Assembly (NCBI RefSeq): GCF_023227875.1 | Contig: NZ_JALOCH010000011.1 | Span: 1 to 64,000, forward strand | DNA from: Methanoregula sp. | GTDB taxonomy: Archaea; Halobacteriota; Methanomicrobia; Methanomicrobiales; Methanospirillaceae | DNA length: 64,000 bases | Direction of reading: 5' to 3' | Part shown: piece after piece, positions 42,327 through 50,491 of the stretch | How positions within the stretch are numbered: the first letter of the stretch is position 1 | Layout of the letters: the number at the start of each line of letters is the position of its first letter | Translations under genes and position numbers: made by a program | Notes under the pieces: model-generated | Database searches by the model: none | Told to the model about the DNA's origin: nothing | What the model saw: only the letters and a program-made list of their open reading frames with translations

Positions 42327-42581
42327 TCAATGCCAGCGGCGCCCTCCAGCAAAGACCCTCCCCTTTCCGTATCCGCACGGTATTCCGCCCCGCCCTGCAC
42401 CATACCATGATGCCTGTGAGGGGAGCTGATCCGGTTTTTCTCCTGAGGTTACTGCACCTTCTGGTGCTTGCATCGGTGACGGTACGGCTTTAGGCTGCAC
42501 CGGTCCAAACCGGCATCTTCCAAAGCCCCGCCCGGCCATCTGCCTCATTCCACGGGGCCCGGTTCCATCCATTCCTGGCAT
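42327..42581 (-). CDS. DUF5320-like small Gly-rich protein A
   Basis: The 84-residue protein starts MPGMDGTGPRGMRQMAGRGFGRC, the signature of DUF5320 peptides that accompany NifX-like and Mrp/MinD genes in archaea and bacteria. The rest is low-complexity, with one more Cys (GGIPCGYGKGR). No function is known. A GGGAG Shine-Dalgarno 9 nt before ATG 42581 favours this start over the ATG at 42590. First gene after the palindromic promoter at 42620. Confidence 0.8.
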   Translation of the reverse strand: MPGMDGTGPRGMRQMAGRGFGRCRFGPVQPKAVPSPMQAPEGAVTSGEKPDQLPSQASWYGAGRGGIPCGYGKGRVFAGGRRWH

Positions 42582-42619
42582 ATGATTCATCTCCCGGTAC
42601 CGTTGCAGGTACCATATTT

Positions 42620-42637
42620 ACTCATATGCGCATAAAT
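42620..42637 (-). promoter_or_regulatory. Palindromic operator-promoter, copy A
   Basis: The core palindrome TATGCGCATA is at 42625-42634. On the minus strand the element reads ATTTATGCGCATATGAGT and is preceded by an A/T-rich TTTTAAGT TATA-like box. It lies 44-53 nt before the DUF5320 start at 42581. Four other copies precede other operons in this cluster. Confidence 0.82.
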
Positions 42638-42705
42638 ACTTAAAAGAGTAGGTTGAGGAATATTTTTATTCACGGGAGGAATGACGGAACCAGCTTGATG
42701 AATAA

Positions 42706-42849
42706 CTAATCGTATGCAAGCCGGGTCATCTCATCCGTGAGCGTTGGCGCGATCATCTCGTTCCTTGCTACTGAATCCCACGAGCCGAGTTTCTGGTGTG
42801 TCAGGTAATATTTCTGGGGAATCGGGTGCGTGCCGACAACGACATCCAT
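42706..42849 (-). CDS. Small conserved-looking protein, 47 residues
   Basis: MDVVVGTHPIPQKYYLTHQK is followed by LGSWDSVARNEMIAPTLTDEMTRLAYD. The ATG lies 2 nt after the DUF134 stop (GGCTAGTCATG), the spacing of translational coupling. The sequence is compact, with a GTHPIPQKY motif I believe recurs beside DUF134 genes in methanogens, but I cannot confirm that. Last gene of the operon starting at 45393. Confidence 0.55.
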   Translation of the reverse strand: MDVVVGTHPIPQKYYLTHQKLGSWDSVARNEMIAPTLTDEMTRLAYD

Positions 42850-42851
42850 GA

Positions 42852-43280
42852 CTAGCCGGCAGGATCGCCCGTTCCTGTTCCGGTCACTCTGGGACAACGC
42901 CCGCCTCCGCTTTTCGGGCAAAGGGTCTCATCCCGTTTCGGGCAGTTCCCTTTAAGCTTGCGCGTACATCCTTCCATCTGGATAGCTTTCCCATTGATGA
43001 TGGCATCCGCAATCTTATGGCGTGCCTCATGGATATCCCTCCAGATGGTCTTCCTTGAAACGCCGAGAACGACTGCTGCCTCTTCCTGTTCAAGATCCTG
43101 GTAGTCGATCAGGTTCAGTGCTGCAATCTCTTCCGGCAGGAGCAGGACCGCCTCGTTCCCTTCATTCGAGTTACACTGCGGCGCATAACATTGCCCGGAT
43201 GGACCGCCTTCGAGTGACCGGTTCATTCGGGGCCGGCCCCTCCGCCGGCAGCATTCTTTGTTCTCACCGGTTGTTGTCAA
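42852..43280 (-). CDS. DUF134 (UPF0251) HTH regulator A
   Basis: The 142-residue protein has the DUF134 architecture: a basic RRRGRPR N-terminus, then LLLPEEIAALNLIDYQDLEQEEAAVVLGVSRKTIWRDIHEARHKIADAIINGKAIQM, a sigma-70 region-4-like HTH, and a Cys-rich C-terminus (CTRKLKGNCPKRDETLCPK...GGRC). The cysteines could hold a metal or Fe-S sensor (inference). It overlaps the end of the MinD-ferredoxin gene by 17 nt. A candidate for the factor that reads the palindromic element. Confidence 0.88.
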   Translation of the reverse strand: MTTTGENKECCRRRGRPRMNRSLEGGPSGQCYAPQCNSNEGNEAVLLLPEEIAALNLIDYQDLEQEEAAVVLGVSRKTIWRDIHEARHKIADAIINGKAIQMEGCTRKLKGNCPKRDETLCPKSGGGRCPRVTGTGTGDPAG

Positions 43281-44148
43281 GGTTCGTCAGCTCCCATTCA
43301 AGTTTGGCTGCCAGTATTTGAATGGATTGCGTTGCCGGGGATGCACCGGCATCCGTCACGGGAATCCCTGCCCGCACCGCTTCGATGACCGCATGATCAA
43401 AGGGGATTGTCCCGACAAGGGCAATCTTCTCTTCGCAGCAATATTCCAGGATATCCTTCGTGAGTGCGGGATCCAGATCGTAGCGGTTGACCGCGACAAA
43501 GATCCGGGGCCGGAACTGGCGGCAGACGGTTACGACCCGTTTGAGGTCGTGGAGTCCAGAGACACTCGGTTCGGTCACCACCAGTACCGCATCCACACCA
43601 CTGATGGTTGAGATGAGCGGGCAGCCGGTTCCGGGCGGGCCGTCGATCAGGAAGAGGTCGCAGGCCCGGTCCTGTTCCATGGCCATTTTCTTGACGGCGT
43701 GGACGAGCAGCCCGGAATTGCCCGCACCCGGCACGAGCCGGGCGTGCACAAGGTGTCCCCTCGAGGTCTCCGAATAGAGGATCTCACCAGTCTGCCGCGG
43801 CTGCATGGCGACAGCCTTGACCGGACAGACAAACATACAGACGGCGCACCCCTCGCAGCGGAACGTATTCACCCGGAAGGTATTACGAACCCAGTCAACT
43901 GCATCGAACCTGCAGTGCGCCTCGCACTCCGTGCACTTCACGCAGGCTACGGGGTCGATGAACGCAGATTTCATGCCAAAGAACGGCTCCTTCCGGATCA
44001 GGTGCGGGCTTATAACAAGTTCGAGGTTCGCCGCGTCCACGTCGCAGTCGGCAAGAACAAGGGTTCCTTTCAGCAGCCGGGAGAGCGCGGCGGTTATCAT
44101 CGTCTTGCCTGTGCCGCCTTTTCCGCTGATGACCGCAAGCCGGATCAT
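43264..44148 (-). CDS. MinD-like ATPase with inserted ferredoxin domain, B
   Basis: The 294-residue protein has the deviant Walker A ISGKGGTGKTM at its start (about 6-16), an inserted 2x[4Fe-4S] domain (CVKCTECEAHCRFDAVDW and CEGCAVCMFVCPVKAV, about 70-130) and a second P-loop-family motif IDGPPGTGCPLISTISG. This is the COG1149 class of P-loop ATPases with ferredoxin insert, thought to act on Fe-S or metal cofactor delivery. ATG 44148 overlaps the stop of the upstream paralogue (ATGA), indicating a heterodimer or sequential pair. Confidence 0.92.
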   Translation of the reverse strand: MIRLAVISGKGGTGKTMITAALSRLLKGTLVLADCDVDAANLELVISPHLIRKEPFFGMKSAFIDPVACVKCTECEAHCRFDAVDWVRNTFRVNTFRCEGCAVCMFVCPVKAVAMQPRQTGEILYSETSRGHLVHARLVPGAGNSGLLVHAVKKMAMEQDRACDLFLIDGPPGTGCPLISTISGVDAVLVVTEPSVSGLHDLKRVVTVCRQFRPRIFVAVNRYDLDPALTKDILEYCCEEKIALVGTIPFDHAVIEAVRAGIPVTDAGASPATQSIQILAAKLEWELTNLDNNR

Positions 44149-44996
44149 CCATCCACCCCGGTAAGCGCCCTGCATTTTGCGAAGAGGGCCCAGAAATCCT
44201 TCTGCCATTCCGGCTTGACCCTGCAGAGAAGATCGCCCCTGCTCTGGATGGCGGCGATCTCGCGGTCAAAGGGGACCGTCATCATGACCTCGAGATCATG
44301 GTCGGTGCAGAACCGCAGGGTCTCACGGTCGTTCCCGTCGCTACGGTTGATGACGATGCCGGCGGGTATGCCCAGCCGGGCAGCAACATCCACGGCAAGC
44401 TGCAAATCATGCAACCCGAACGGCGTGGATTCCGTGACAAGGATACAGGCATCACAGCCTTCCAGTGCCTCGACCACCGGACATGAGGTGCCCGGTGCCG
44501 TATCGAGGATCACCACAGGACCCCGTGCGGCGTGTTTCTTTGCGTCCCGGATAACCGGCACCGCGTGCGGGCTGCCCTCATCCAGTGTTCCCGAGACCAG
44601 CGTCAGGCCGGGCATCGGTGCAGAGGTGGAAAGTGTCCCGATCTTTTTTGGTTCTTCGCGAATCGCGTTCTTCGGGCAGACGAGCCTGCACCCGCCGCAG
44701 GAGTGGCAGAGCTCGGGAAAGAAGAGGACGCGGTCGGGCAGCACGGTGAGCGCACCATACTGGCAGAACTTCCCGCACTTCCCGCAGTGGTCGCAGAGAG
44801 ACTCGTTGACCACGGGTACCGGCATGGTGACATCACGTGTCGTGGCAGGTGCCGGGAAGAAGAGATGGAGATTTGGCTCCTCGACATCGCAGTCAACAAG
44901 GGTGACCTGCCCGGTCCAGGCAAGCGTGAAGGCGAGGTTTGTCGCCATCATGCTCTTGCCGGTACCGCCTTTCCCGCTGGCAACTGCAAGTTTCAT
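44145..44996 (-). CDS. MinD-like ATPase with inserted ferredoxin domain, A
   Basis: This 283-residue protein is the paralogue of the previous one. Walker A is VASGKGGTGKSMMA (about 5-18); the ferredoxin insert has CDHCGKCGKFCQYGAL and CHSCGGCRLVCPKNAI; the switch region is LDTAPGTSCPVVEAL. Tandem pairs of these ATPases next to NifX-like genes are common in anaerobes. It follows the NifX-like gene by 61 nt. Confidence 0.92.
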   Translation of the reverse strand: MKLAVASGKGGTGKSMMATNLAFTLAWTGQVTLVDCDVEEPNLHLFFPAPATTRDVTMPVPVVNESLCDHCGKCGKFCQYGALTVLPDRVLFFPELCHSCGGCRLVCPKNAIREEPKKIGTLSTSAPMPGLTLVSGTLDEGSPHAVPVIRDAKKHAARGPVVILDTAPGTSCPVVEALEGCDACILVTESTPFGLHDLQLAVDVAARLGIPAGIVINRSDGNDRETLRFCTDHDLEVMMTVPFDREIAAIQSRGDLLCRVKPEWQKDFWALFAKCRALTGVDG

Positions 44997-45057
44997 TGTT
45001 TCCCTTCAGGAAATTTTCCGGACAATTCCATGATCGTTTATCCCGCCGTTCATCATG

Positions 45058-45393
45058 TCATGCAAATTGTTCAAGGGTTTTTTTTGTGAATTGATCGAAT
45101 GCATCCCGGACCGATGTACCGGTGCTGTAGATATACATGGTAATCCCTGCTGCTGCAAGGACTTCCCGTGCGTTCCCGCCAACCTGTCCGGTGACCAGTG
45201 CCTTGACGTTGTTCGCGATGAGAACCTGGGCGGCCCGGGGGCCAACGCCTCCCCCGCCATCGGCGAACGGGTTCTGGATTGCCTCAAAGGATCCGTTCTC
45301 GCTCTCGACAAGGATAAAATACGGTGCACGCCCGAACCTCTCTTCTGTCTGAGAGTCCAGCGTCGTCCCTTTTGCGGTGAAACATATCTTCAT
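45058..45393 (-). CDS. NifX/NifB C-terminal-like protein 2
   Basis: This 111-residue protein reads MKICFTAKGTTLDSQTEERFGRAPYFILVESE, then VGPRAAQVLIANNVKALVTGQVGGNAREVLAAAGI, the usual NifX-like fold with the conserved RFGRAPYF and G-x-x-G-x-N/K pattern. It leads the operon NifX-like, MinD-Fd A, MinD-Fd B, DUF134, 47-residue protein. An AAGGAG Shine-Dalgarno lies 5-6 nt before the ATG, and the palindromic element is at -23 to -32. Confidence 0.9.
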   Translation of the reverse strand: MKICFTAKGTTLDSQTEERFGRAPYFILVESENGSFEAIQNPFADGGGGVGPRAAQVLIANNVKALVTGQVGGNAREVLAAAGITMYIYSTGTSVRDAFDQFTKKTLEQFA

Positions 45394-45410
45394 GATTGCT
45401 CCTTATTTTT

Positions 45411-45428
45411 ACTCATATGCGCATAAAT
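45411..45428 (-). promoter_or_regulatory. Palindromic operator-promoter, copy B
   Basis: Core TATGCGCATA at 45416-45425. On the minus strand a TTTAAATTATT TATA-like box runs directly into TTATGCGCATATGAGTAA, so a bound factor would cover the space between TATA box and transcription start. The NifX-like start codon is 23 nt downstream. Confidence 0.85.
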
Positions 45429-45541
45429 AATTTAAACTATCACATCATACACAAAATTCCCAAAAACACTGATGACTTCGAATATTCCCAGGTCCCGGTC
45501 TATTCGTGCGTCTTGTTTTAGTATCAGGAGTTACGTTGACA

Positions 45542-46045
45542 ATGCCAGACCCCATTGATAATCCTGAATCGTGTACTTATATTCCGGTTGGAATCATTCA
45601 TTCCCCGTTTTCCGATATTGCCGGTATGCCTATCCAGCCAAGCGGGGCACGGGGAATCCGGGGCACCATCGAGATCCGTCCGGAATTTGTCGCAGGTCTC
45701 ACGGATCTGGAAGAATTTTCCCACGTTATTCTCATCTATGCACTCCACCGGTGCAGCGGGTATTCCCTGGAAGTAAAACCCTTCCTTGATCCGCAGCCCC
45801 ACGGTATTTTTGCAACGCGGTCGCCCAAGAGGCCGAATGCCATCGGGTTGTCGATTGTCCGGCTCGCTGGTATCCAGGGATCCACGCTGGAGATTAAGGG
45901 GGTGGACATCCTTGACGGGACGCCGCTCCTAGACATCAAACCGTATGTGCCCGCGTTCGACTCGTACTGCGAGGCGAAGGCTGGCTGGTTCGACGCGGTT
46001 TCCCATAATGCGACCACGGTCAGGTCGGATGACCGGTTCCGGTAG
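45542..46045 (+). CDS. TrmO/TsaA-like tRNA N6-methyltransferase
   Basis: The 167-residue protein belongs to the TsaA/YaeB family of SAM-dependent enzymes that methylate t6A37 to m6t6A37. Conserved segments are YIPVGIIHSPF, ARGIRGTIEI, LEEFSHVILIYALHRC, HGIFATRSPKRPNAIGLSIVRL and GVDILDGTPLLDIKPYVP. It is the only plus-strand gene among the minus-strand operons of this region besides the DUF2124 gene. Some archaeal members may act on other substrates. Confidence 0.87.
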   Translation: MPDPIDNPESCTYIPVGIIHSPFSDIAGMPIQPSGARGIRGTIEIRPEFVAGLTDLEEFSHVILIYALHRCSGYSLEVKPFLDPQPHGIFATRSPKRPNAIGLSIVRLAGIQGSTLEIKGVDILDGTPLLDIKPYVPAFDSYCEAKAGWFDAVSHNATTVRSDDRFR

Positions 46046-46049
46046 GCCC

Positions 46050-46376
46050 TCATTCCACTGGAGTCGTTATGACAGTATCAATCGCGTCTTTCACCCTGCC
46101 CGGGCCCGTGTACATATGGAGCAGGATACCAGCACCTTTCAGGAGAGTCCTCGCGTTATCGCCGATCTCTCCGGTGATGACGGCTTCAAGCCCGTTCATT
46201 TTCAGTAACTGTACCGTATTCCGGCCAACCCTGGCATCACTGATAACAAACCCGTTCCGGATCGCTTCCGATGTGCCCGTCCGGGTATTATAGAGAATAA
46301 AGTAGGGTGCCCGTGCAAAATGGCGTTCGAAAGTACTTTCCAGTGTAGGGCCCCGGGCCGTGATACAGACTTTCAT
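46050..46376 (-). CDS. NifX/NifB C-terminal-like protein 3
   Basis: The 108-residue protein is close to copy 2: MKVCITARGPTLESTFERHFARAPYFILYNT, then VGRNTVQLLKMNGLEAVITGEIGDNARTLLKGAGI. It forms a single-gene unit directly behind palindrome copy C. An upstream in-frame ATG at 46400 would lie inside the palindrome and is rejected. It ends 4 nt after the convergent trmO-like stop. Confidence 0.88.
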   Translation of the reverse strand: MKVCITARGPTLESTFERHFARAPYFILYNTRTGTSEAIRNGFVISDARVGRNTVQLLKMNGLEAVITGEIGDNARTLLKGAGILLHMYTGPGRVKDAIDTVITTPVE

Positions 46377-46394
46377 GATTGTTTCCTTATTTTT

Positions 46395-46412
46395 ACTCAT
46401 ATGCGCATAATT
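46395..46412 (-). promoter_or_regulatory. Palindromic operator-promoter, copy C
   Basis: Core TATGCGCATA at 46400-46409, followed on the minus strand by TGAGTAAAAATAAGGA as in copy B. The start codon of the NifX-like gene is 24 nt downstream, essentially the same spacing as copy B. The upstream TATA-like box is TTTATCCAA. Confidence 0.84.
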
Positions 46413-46612
46413 GGATAAAGGTATAGATACCGGCAGATACAGGAGGGAGTGTGTCTTCAGATCCTCCGGATCTGTATACTAACCAACTGCACTCTACCTG
46501 CCGACAAGGGTGGAGAAAACCGGCAGGGATCCCCGGTTCAATTCCGGTCCGGGTAACGATTCGGCGCGAATACGATGTTATAATAATCTTCCCGCAGGAC
46601 TGTTGATCTATT

Positions 46613-47095
46613 ATGACCCAGAAAGAGACATTCCACGGGGTCCCAGGCATCCTGCGCCCGTTCAAGGAATTTGTTGAGAAGAACGGGTTGAAGAAGGGCG
46701 ACCAGATCGTCTATTACGGCGTCCCGGGAACATGCATGCCGTTTGTCGAGCTCCTGGCGTTTGCTCTCCGTTCACTTGAACTGGAACAGGTCTTCGTACC
46801 CTTCGTGGACGAACACCGGGCAACAAGGATCTGTCATGTCGACAATGTGGGCATGCAGGCCCGCTGGGGTGCTGTGACGTTCAAACCAAAAGCCATCGTC
46901 ATCATGGGCGGGCTCTCGATGCCCAATGTACCTGTGAAGGCGGAGCAGGTAAAAGCGGTGATTGGCAAACATGCCGGTGCACGGGTAATCGGCGTCTGCT
47001 TCATGCACATGTTCGAGAAAGCCGGGTGGCTGAACACGGTCTCCTTCGATTGCCTGATCGATGCAAACATCGATCCCGTGGAAGTTACGATATAA
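46613..47095 (+). CDS. DUF2124 family protein
   Basis: The 160-residue protein shows GDQIVYYGVPGTCMPFVELLAFALR (about 30-54), a P-loop-like PGT segment, VFVPFVDEHRATRI, PKAIVIMGGLSMPNVPV and IGVCFMHMFEKAGWL. These are the conserved regions I associate with DUF2124 of methanogens, a Rossmann-like fold of unknown function. It is not part of the minus-strand operons. Its upstream region (46410-46612) is gene-free and holds the divergent palindrome C. Confidence 0.75.
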   Translation: MTQKETFHGVPGILRPFKEFVEKNGLKKGDQIVYYGVPGTCMPFVELLAFALRSLELEQVFVPFVDEHRATRICHVDNVGMQARWGAVTFKPKAIVIMGGLSMPNVPVKAEQVKAVIGKHAGARVIGVCFMHMFEKAGWLNTVSFDCLIDANIDPVEVTI

Positions 47096-47561
47096 CAGTG
47101 GTCGGGTTGACGCCCACATCAGGGTCGGGAGATCTCCAACATGAACCCTCTTTTTCCCGTGGTATTTCTGACCTGCAAACCCCTCAAATAAAATCTCTTC
47201 TAAAAACGCTCCGTTTGCCAATCGGAGCTCAATTTGTAAAACCAGTTTTCTGATAGTCGCGTTTTTTTGCGAATTATAGAATAATGGTTTTGAAATATCG
47301 TTGTATTGGTCTTATTTTCCTTATAAGGAGGTCATTTTGGGCTCTAAAAAACGACTAATTGTTGCCTTTTGGATGAGCAACTACTGCCGGAACAGCAGTG
47401 GGAACTTGAGAAGAATGCCGGGGGCATTCTTCGAATGATCCTCTGGAACTGGATTTCTGTGGAAAAGGCTGGCCGGGGTAACCGACTTGACATCAGTCTA
47501 AGAGGTCGAGAAAATTTCCACAGAAATCTTCGAGTTTGGCAGGGGGTCGGATCCGGGGTCC
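47096..47561. other. Gene-free stretch containing repeat copy R2
   Basis: Between the convergent DUF2124 gene and HTH-like paralogue 3 the main content is repeat R2 (47165-47466). A frame open from 47369 reads MDEQLLPEQQWELEKNAGGI and beyond, but has no start signals and the corresponding frame in R1 is interrupted, so I do not call it a gene. Confidence 0.6.
47165..47466. repeat. Structured ~300-bp repeat, copy R2
   Basis: R2 aligns with R1 (40724-41024) with a nearly identical 85-nt end section containing the same two perfect inverted repeats (ACTGC/GCAGT and GAAGAATGCC/GGCATTCTTC). Here GCTCCG and CGGAGC flank TTTGCCAAT as a third perfect pairing. Like R1 it lies about 95 nt beyond the 3' end of an HTH-like paralogue, in the same orientation. 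Transcription terminator/regulatory RNA or remnant of a duplicated gene are the options. Confidence 0.75.
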
Positions 47562-47909
47562 CTACCCGGATTCATCACCATCTGCTTTGCAACGTGTATG
47601 TATAATGGCAGGATGTATCACTCCAGGAACCAGGGCATCATACCCATCTTTCCGCTTCACGAGATACCGGCACTTCAGCGGATCCGATGGATTAAGCCGC
47701 ACTTCGTGTTCGATCCTGATCACGATATACGGGAACCGGCCGAACGATCCGTGCTCAAGACGCCGTAAAAAACCGGAGACGGTGTTGCACTGGTACCGGG
47801 TCAGCCCGAACCGGTCGCGGAGTTCCTGTACGGTAACCCACCGATCATTTGCTCCCTGCTCCTCCATGAACTGCTCCAGCAGTTCCGGTATCCCGGGATA
47901 TTTTCTCAT
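47562..47909 (-). CDS. Small HTH-like paralogue 3 (115 residues)
   Basis: Very similar to paralogue 2 in the core: MRKYPGIPELLEQFMEE, RWVTVQELRDRFGLTRYQCN, TVSGFLRRLEHGSFGRFPYIVIRIEHE and NPSDPLKCRYLVKRK. The C-terminal 30 residues are unrelated. It follows mrp by 35 nt on the minus strand and is the last gene of the DUF5320-atwA-mrp unit. Confidence 0.72.
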   Translation of the reverse strand: MRKYPGIPELLEQFMEEQGANDRWVTVQELRDRFGLTRYQCNTVSGFLRRLEHGSFGRFPYIVIRIEHEVRLNPSDPLKCRYLVKRKDGYDALVPGVIHPAIIHTRCKADGDESG

Positions 47910-47944
47910 GGTGGGGAGATCTTTCTTATAGACCTGTCAGGATT

Positions 47945-48838
47945 TTATTCCGGTTCAGACTCGATCTCTGCAACAAGGCGCTCCATCACGGAGTCCACTG
48001 CTTTCCAGGTCGGGGAATCCGCGTGCCGGAGGATATAGGGCCGGCCCTCATCGCCGGCTTTTACCATCTCCGGGTCCAGCGGGATTGCCCCGAGGAACGG
48101 GACGCCGAGGTCCTCCGCTGCCTTCTTCCCGCCACCAACACTGAAGAGGTTGACGATTTCACCGCAGTGGGGGCAGACCATCCCGCTCATGTTCTCAATG
48201 ACGCCGATGACCGGCAGCTCCAGTTTCTCGATGAACTTTGCTGCCTTGGTCGCGTCCATGACCGCCACATCCTGTGGGGTTGTGACGATGACCGCTCCCC
48301 GCACGTTCGGGGCGAGCTGCGCGATCGTGAGCGCCTCGTCCCCCGTACCGGGGGGGAGGTCAACAACAAGATAGTCAAGTGCTCCCCAGTTCACTTCCGC
48401 AAGGAACTGCTGGATTGCGATCATCTTCATCGGGCCGCGCCAGACTACCGGGGAGCTTGTATCGGGAAGCAGGAACGCCATCGAGATGACTCCCAGATTT
48501 CCGGTTACATGGACCGGTTCAATAGCGTTTGCAAGAACCGCCGGCCGCTGGTCCTCGATCCCGAGCATCTTGGGGATGTTGGGGCCGTGGAAGTCGAGGT
48601 CGAGCAGGCCAACCATTTTACCATGGTTTGCAAGGGCAAATGCAAGGTTCACGGAGACCGTGGATTTGCCTACCCCGCCCTTCCCGCTCAACACGAGGAT
48701 GACGTGCTTCACATCGATTTTTGCTTTCGGGGGCAGCCCTTTGGGTGCCGCATTCGGCTGTGCAGACGGGCAGGTCTCGCAGTTATCAGTGCAGTTCTCA
48801 TCGCAGCTATTCTCTTGTTTCGCGGGTTTTTTTGTCAT
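47945..48838 (-). CDS. Mrp/NBP35-family Fe-S carrier ATPase
   Basis: The 297-residue protein has an N-terminal Cys cluster (C12, C16, C20, C23) like eukaryotic NBP35, the deviant Walker A LSGKGGVGKST (about 50-60), DLDFHGPNIPKMLG, DLPPGTGDEAL and the C-terminal CPHCG (CxxC) that bridges the dimer's [4Fe-4S] cluster. Such proteins assemble and hand over Fe-S clusters. It is immediately downstream of atwA, so it may load or repair Fe-S clusters for methyl-CoM reductase activation (inference). Confidence 0.94.
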   Translation of the reverse strand: MTKKPAKQENSCDENCTDNCETCPSAQPNAAPKGLPPKAKIDVKHVILVLSGKGGVGKSTVSVNLAFALANHGKMVGLLDLDFHGPNIPKMLGIEDQRPAVLANAIEPVHVTGNLGVISMAFLLPDTSSPVVWRGPMKMIAIQQFLAEVNWGALDYLVVDLPPGTGDEALTIAQLAPNVRGAVIVTTPQDVAVMDATKAAKFIEKLELPVIGVIENMSGMVCPHCGEIVNLFSVGGGKKAAEDLGVPFLGAIPLDPEMVKAGDEGRPYILRHADSPTWKAVDSVMERLVAEIESEPE

Positions 48839-48883
48839 GATATCAATATCTCAAAAAATGTGCAGGGATCGTTTGTCCCCGTA

Positions 48884-50491
48884 TCAGTTCCTCTTCTCTT
48901 CCTCGGTCACCTGCGCCAGGATCGCCGCGGTCGGGCCGATATCAATGATCTTCCCGCCCCGCATGAGTGCCAGCCGGTCGCAGATATCGCGGACGAAGTC
49001 CATGTCATGCGAAACAACAATAAACGTCTCGTCCATCTCGTCACGGGCATTCAGGATCGAGTGCTTCACGTCCTGCTTGGTTATCGGATCCATCGTGCCG
49101 GTCGGCTCATCGAGGATCACGAGGCGCGGCTCCCGGATGAGCACCTGAGCTAAGGCGACCCGGTGCCGCTCGCCATCGGACAGTTCTCCCGGCAACCGGT
49201 TCAGGATCTCCTTTGATTTTTCTTCCGTGAACCCCGCCATCCGGAGCGTAACAACCGCTTTCCGGATTGCCAGCTCCTTGGGGAAATCCAGCCCGATCGA
49301 GTCGGTGAGATTATCAAGCACCGTGCGGTGGGGGAAAAGGTCGTACTCCTGGTGCAGGAGGCCGATGTACTCCTTGGCCCTGCCCCGCTGGTCGATGCCG
49401 GGTTTCGTCATGTCCACCCAGTCGTCTCCGATAAGAATGTTCATCTCACCGCTCGTGGGCTCGATGATGCCGGACATGATCTGCGCGAGTGTGGTCTTGC
49501 CCGCCCCACTCTTCCCGATGATGCCGAAGATCTCTTTCTTTGCCACATCGAACGTGACCATATTCACCGCTTTGACAACGCCACGGTCTACCGAGACATA
49601 GCGCTTGGTTACATCCCGGGCTGATAGGATCTTCTCTCCCAGTTCCACGGGCTCTGAAGATTCGATCTCATGGTAGTCTTTTGCAAACGAGCGGATCACG
49701 ATCTTTGGCGAACCGATGGTGGCGATTTCGCCATCGACAAGCAGCATTGCACGGTTCGCCATGTCCTCGATTACCTGCGAGAAGTGCGAGGTGACGACCA
49801 TGCCCATCGTGTTCTTCTTTGCCGCCTGAAGGAGCATCCCGTGTACCAGCCGGGCTGTCTCCGGGTCGAGAGTTCCCGTGGGCTCATCAGCAAAGAGCAT
49901 GGCCGGGTTCTTCGCCAGCTGCCGGGCAAGAACAACCCGCTGCTTCTCGCCGCCGGAGAGGTCGCGGGCGATATGCATCATCCGGTGCGAGAGCCTGACC
50001 TGGTCGATGAGGTCGGCAGCCCGGTTAATCGCGTTCTCCTGCGGGTAATTGATGTCATCGAGCGCGTGCAGCACGTTCTCGATCACCCGGTCGTCTCCAT
50101 AGAGTGCGAACGTTCGCTGGAACATGATTGCGGTCCGGCTCATGACCCGCGATTTCATGCCGTTGCTCTTCTCATCCCAGAGATTGACATCAACAGCCAC
50201 GAGGTCTCCACCACACTCGGGACATTTTCCTCCTGCCCGGCTCTGCACATCCATAAAAGAACAGCGGTCGCAGGCGGCCATGTGGTAGACGATGGAGCCT
50301 TTGGTAGGTGGCTGTTCGACGCCACGGAGGAGGTGCATCAGCACGCTCTTCCCGGCCCCGCTCCTCCCGATGACGCCGATGATCTCCCCTTCGGGGATCT
50401 CGAACGAAACATTGTTTAAGACCCGCGTGTCATCGAAGTCCATACAGAGATCGTGGACACTGATGAAAGGTTGTGGCACGGTCCTGTTCAC
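48884..50491 (-). CDS. atwA: Methyl-coenzyme M reductase system component A2 (AtwA)
   Basis: AtwA (535 residues) is the twin-ABC ATPase that drives ATP-dependent reductive activation of F430 in methyl-CoM reductase. Domain 1 has GRSGAGKSVL, LSGGEKQR and DEPTGTLD; domain 2 has GKSGAGKTTLAQ, LSDGERHR and DEPTGTMD. A zinc-finger-like insert with CDRC and CPEC (about 75-98) sits in the first domain, as in other A2 proteins. There are no membrane segments. The start is GTG 50491, inside the stop of the DUF5320-like gene (GTGA). Whether this is the only A2 copy cannot be seen here. Confidence 0.93.
   Translation of the reverse strand: MNRTVPQPFISVHDLCMDFDDTRVLNNVSFEIPEGEIIGVIGRSGAGKSVLMHLLRGVEQPPTKGSIVYHMAACDRCSFMDVQSRAGGKCPECGGDLVAVDVNLWDEKSNGMKSRVMSRTAIMFQRTFALYGDDRVIENVLHALDDINYPQENAINRAADLIDQVRLSHRMMHIARDLSGGEKQRVVLARQLAKNPAMLFADEPTGTLDPETARLVHGMLLQAAKKNTMGMVVTSHFSQVIEDMANRAMLLVDGEIATIGSPKIVIRSFAKDYHEIESSEPVELGEKILSARDVTKRYVSVDRGVVKAVNMVTFDVAKKEIFGIIGKSGAGKTTLAQIMSGIIEPTSGEMNILIGDDWVDMTKPGIDQRGRAKEYIGLLHQEYDLFPHRTVLDNLTDSIGLDFPKELAIRKAVVTLRMAGFTEEKSKEILNRLPGELSDGERHRVALAQVLIREPRLVILDEPTGTMDPITKQDVKHSILNARDEMDETFIVVSHDMDFVRDICDRLALMRGGKIIDIGPTAAILAQVTEEEKRN

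Noticed and set aside
45506..45541. Twelve-codon upstream extension of the TrmO-like gene
   Set aside because: The conserved N-terminus starts after ATG 45542 and the upstream GTG-initiated part has no matching pattern.
40577..47561. Insertion sequence or transposon
   Set aside because: Repeats R1/R2 and a hairpin suggest mobility, but there is no transposase frame, terminal inverted repeat pair or target-site duplication that I can see.
47369..47605. 78-codon frame in repeat R2
   Set aside because: The equivalent frame in R1 has a stop codon and no start signals exist, so at most it is a remnant.
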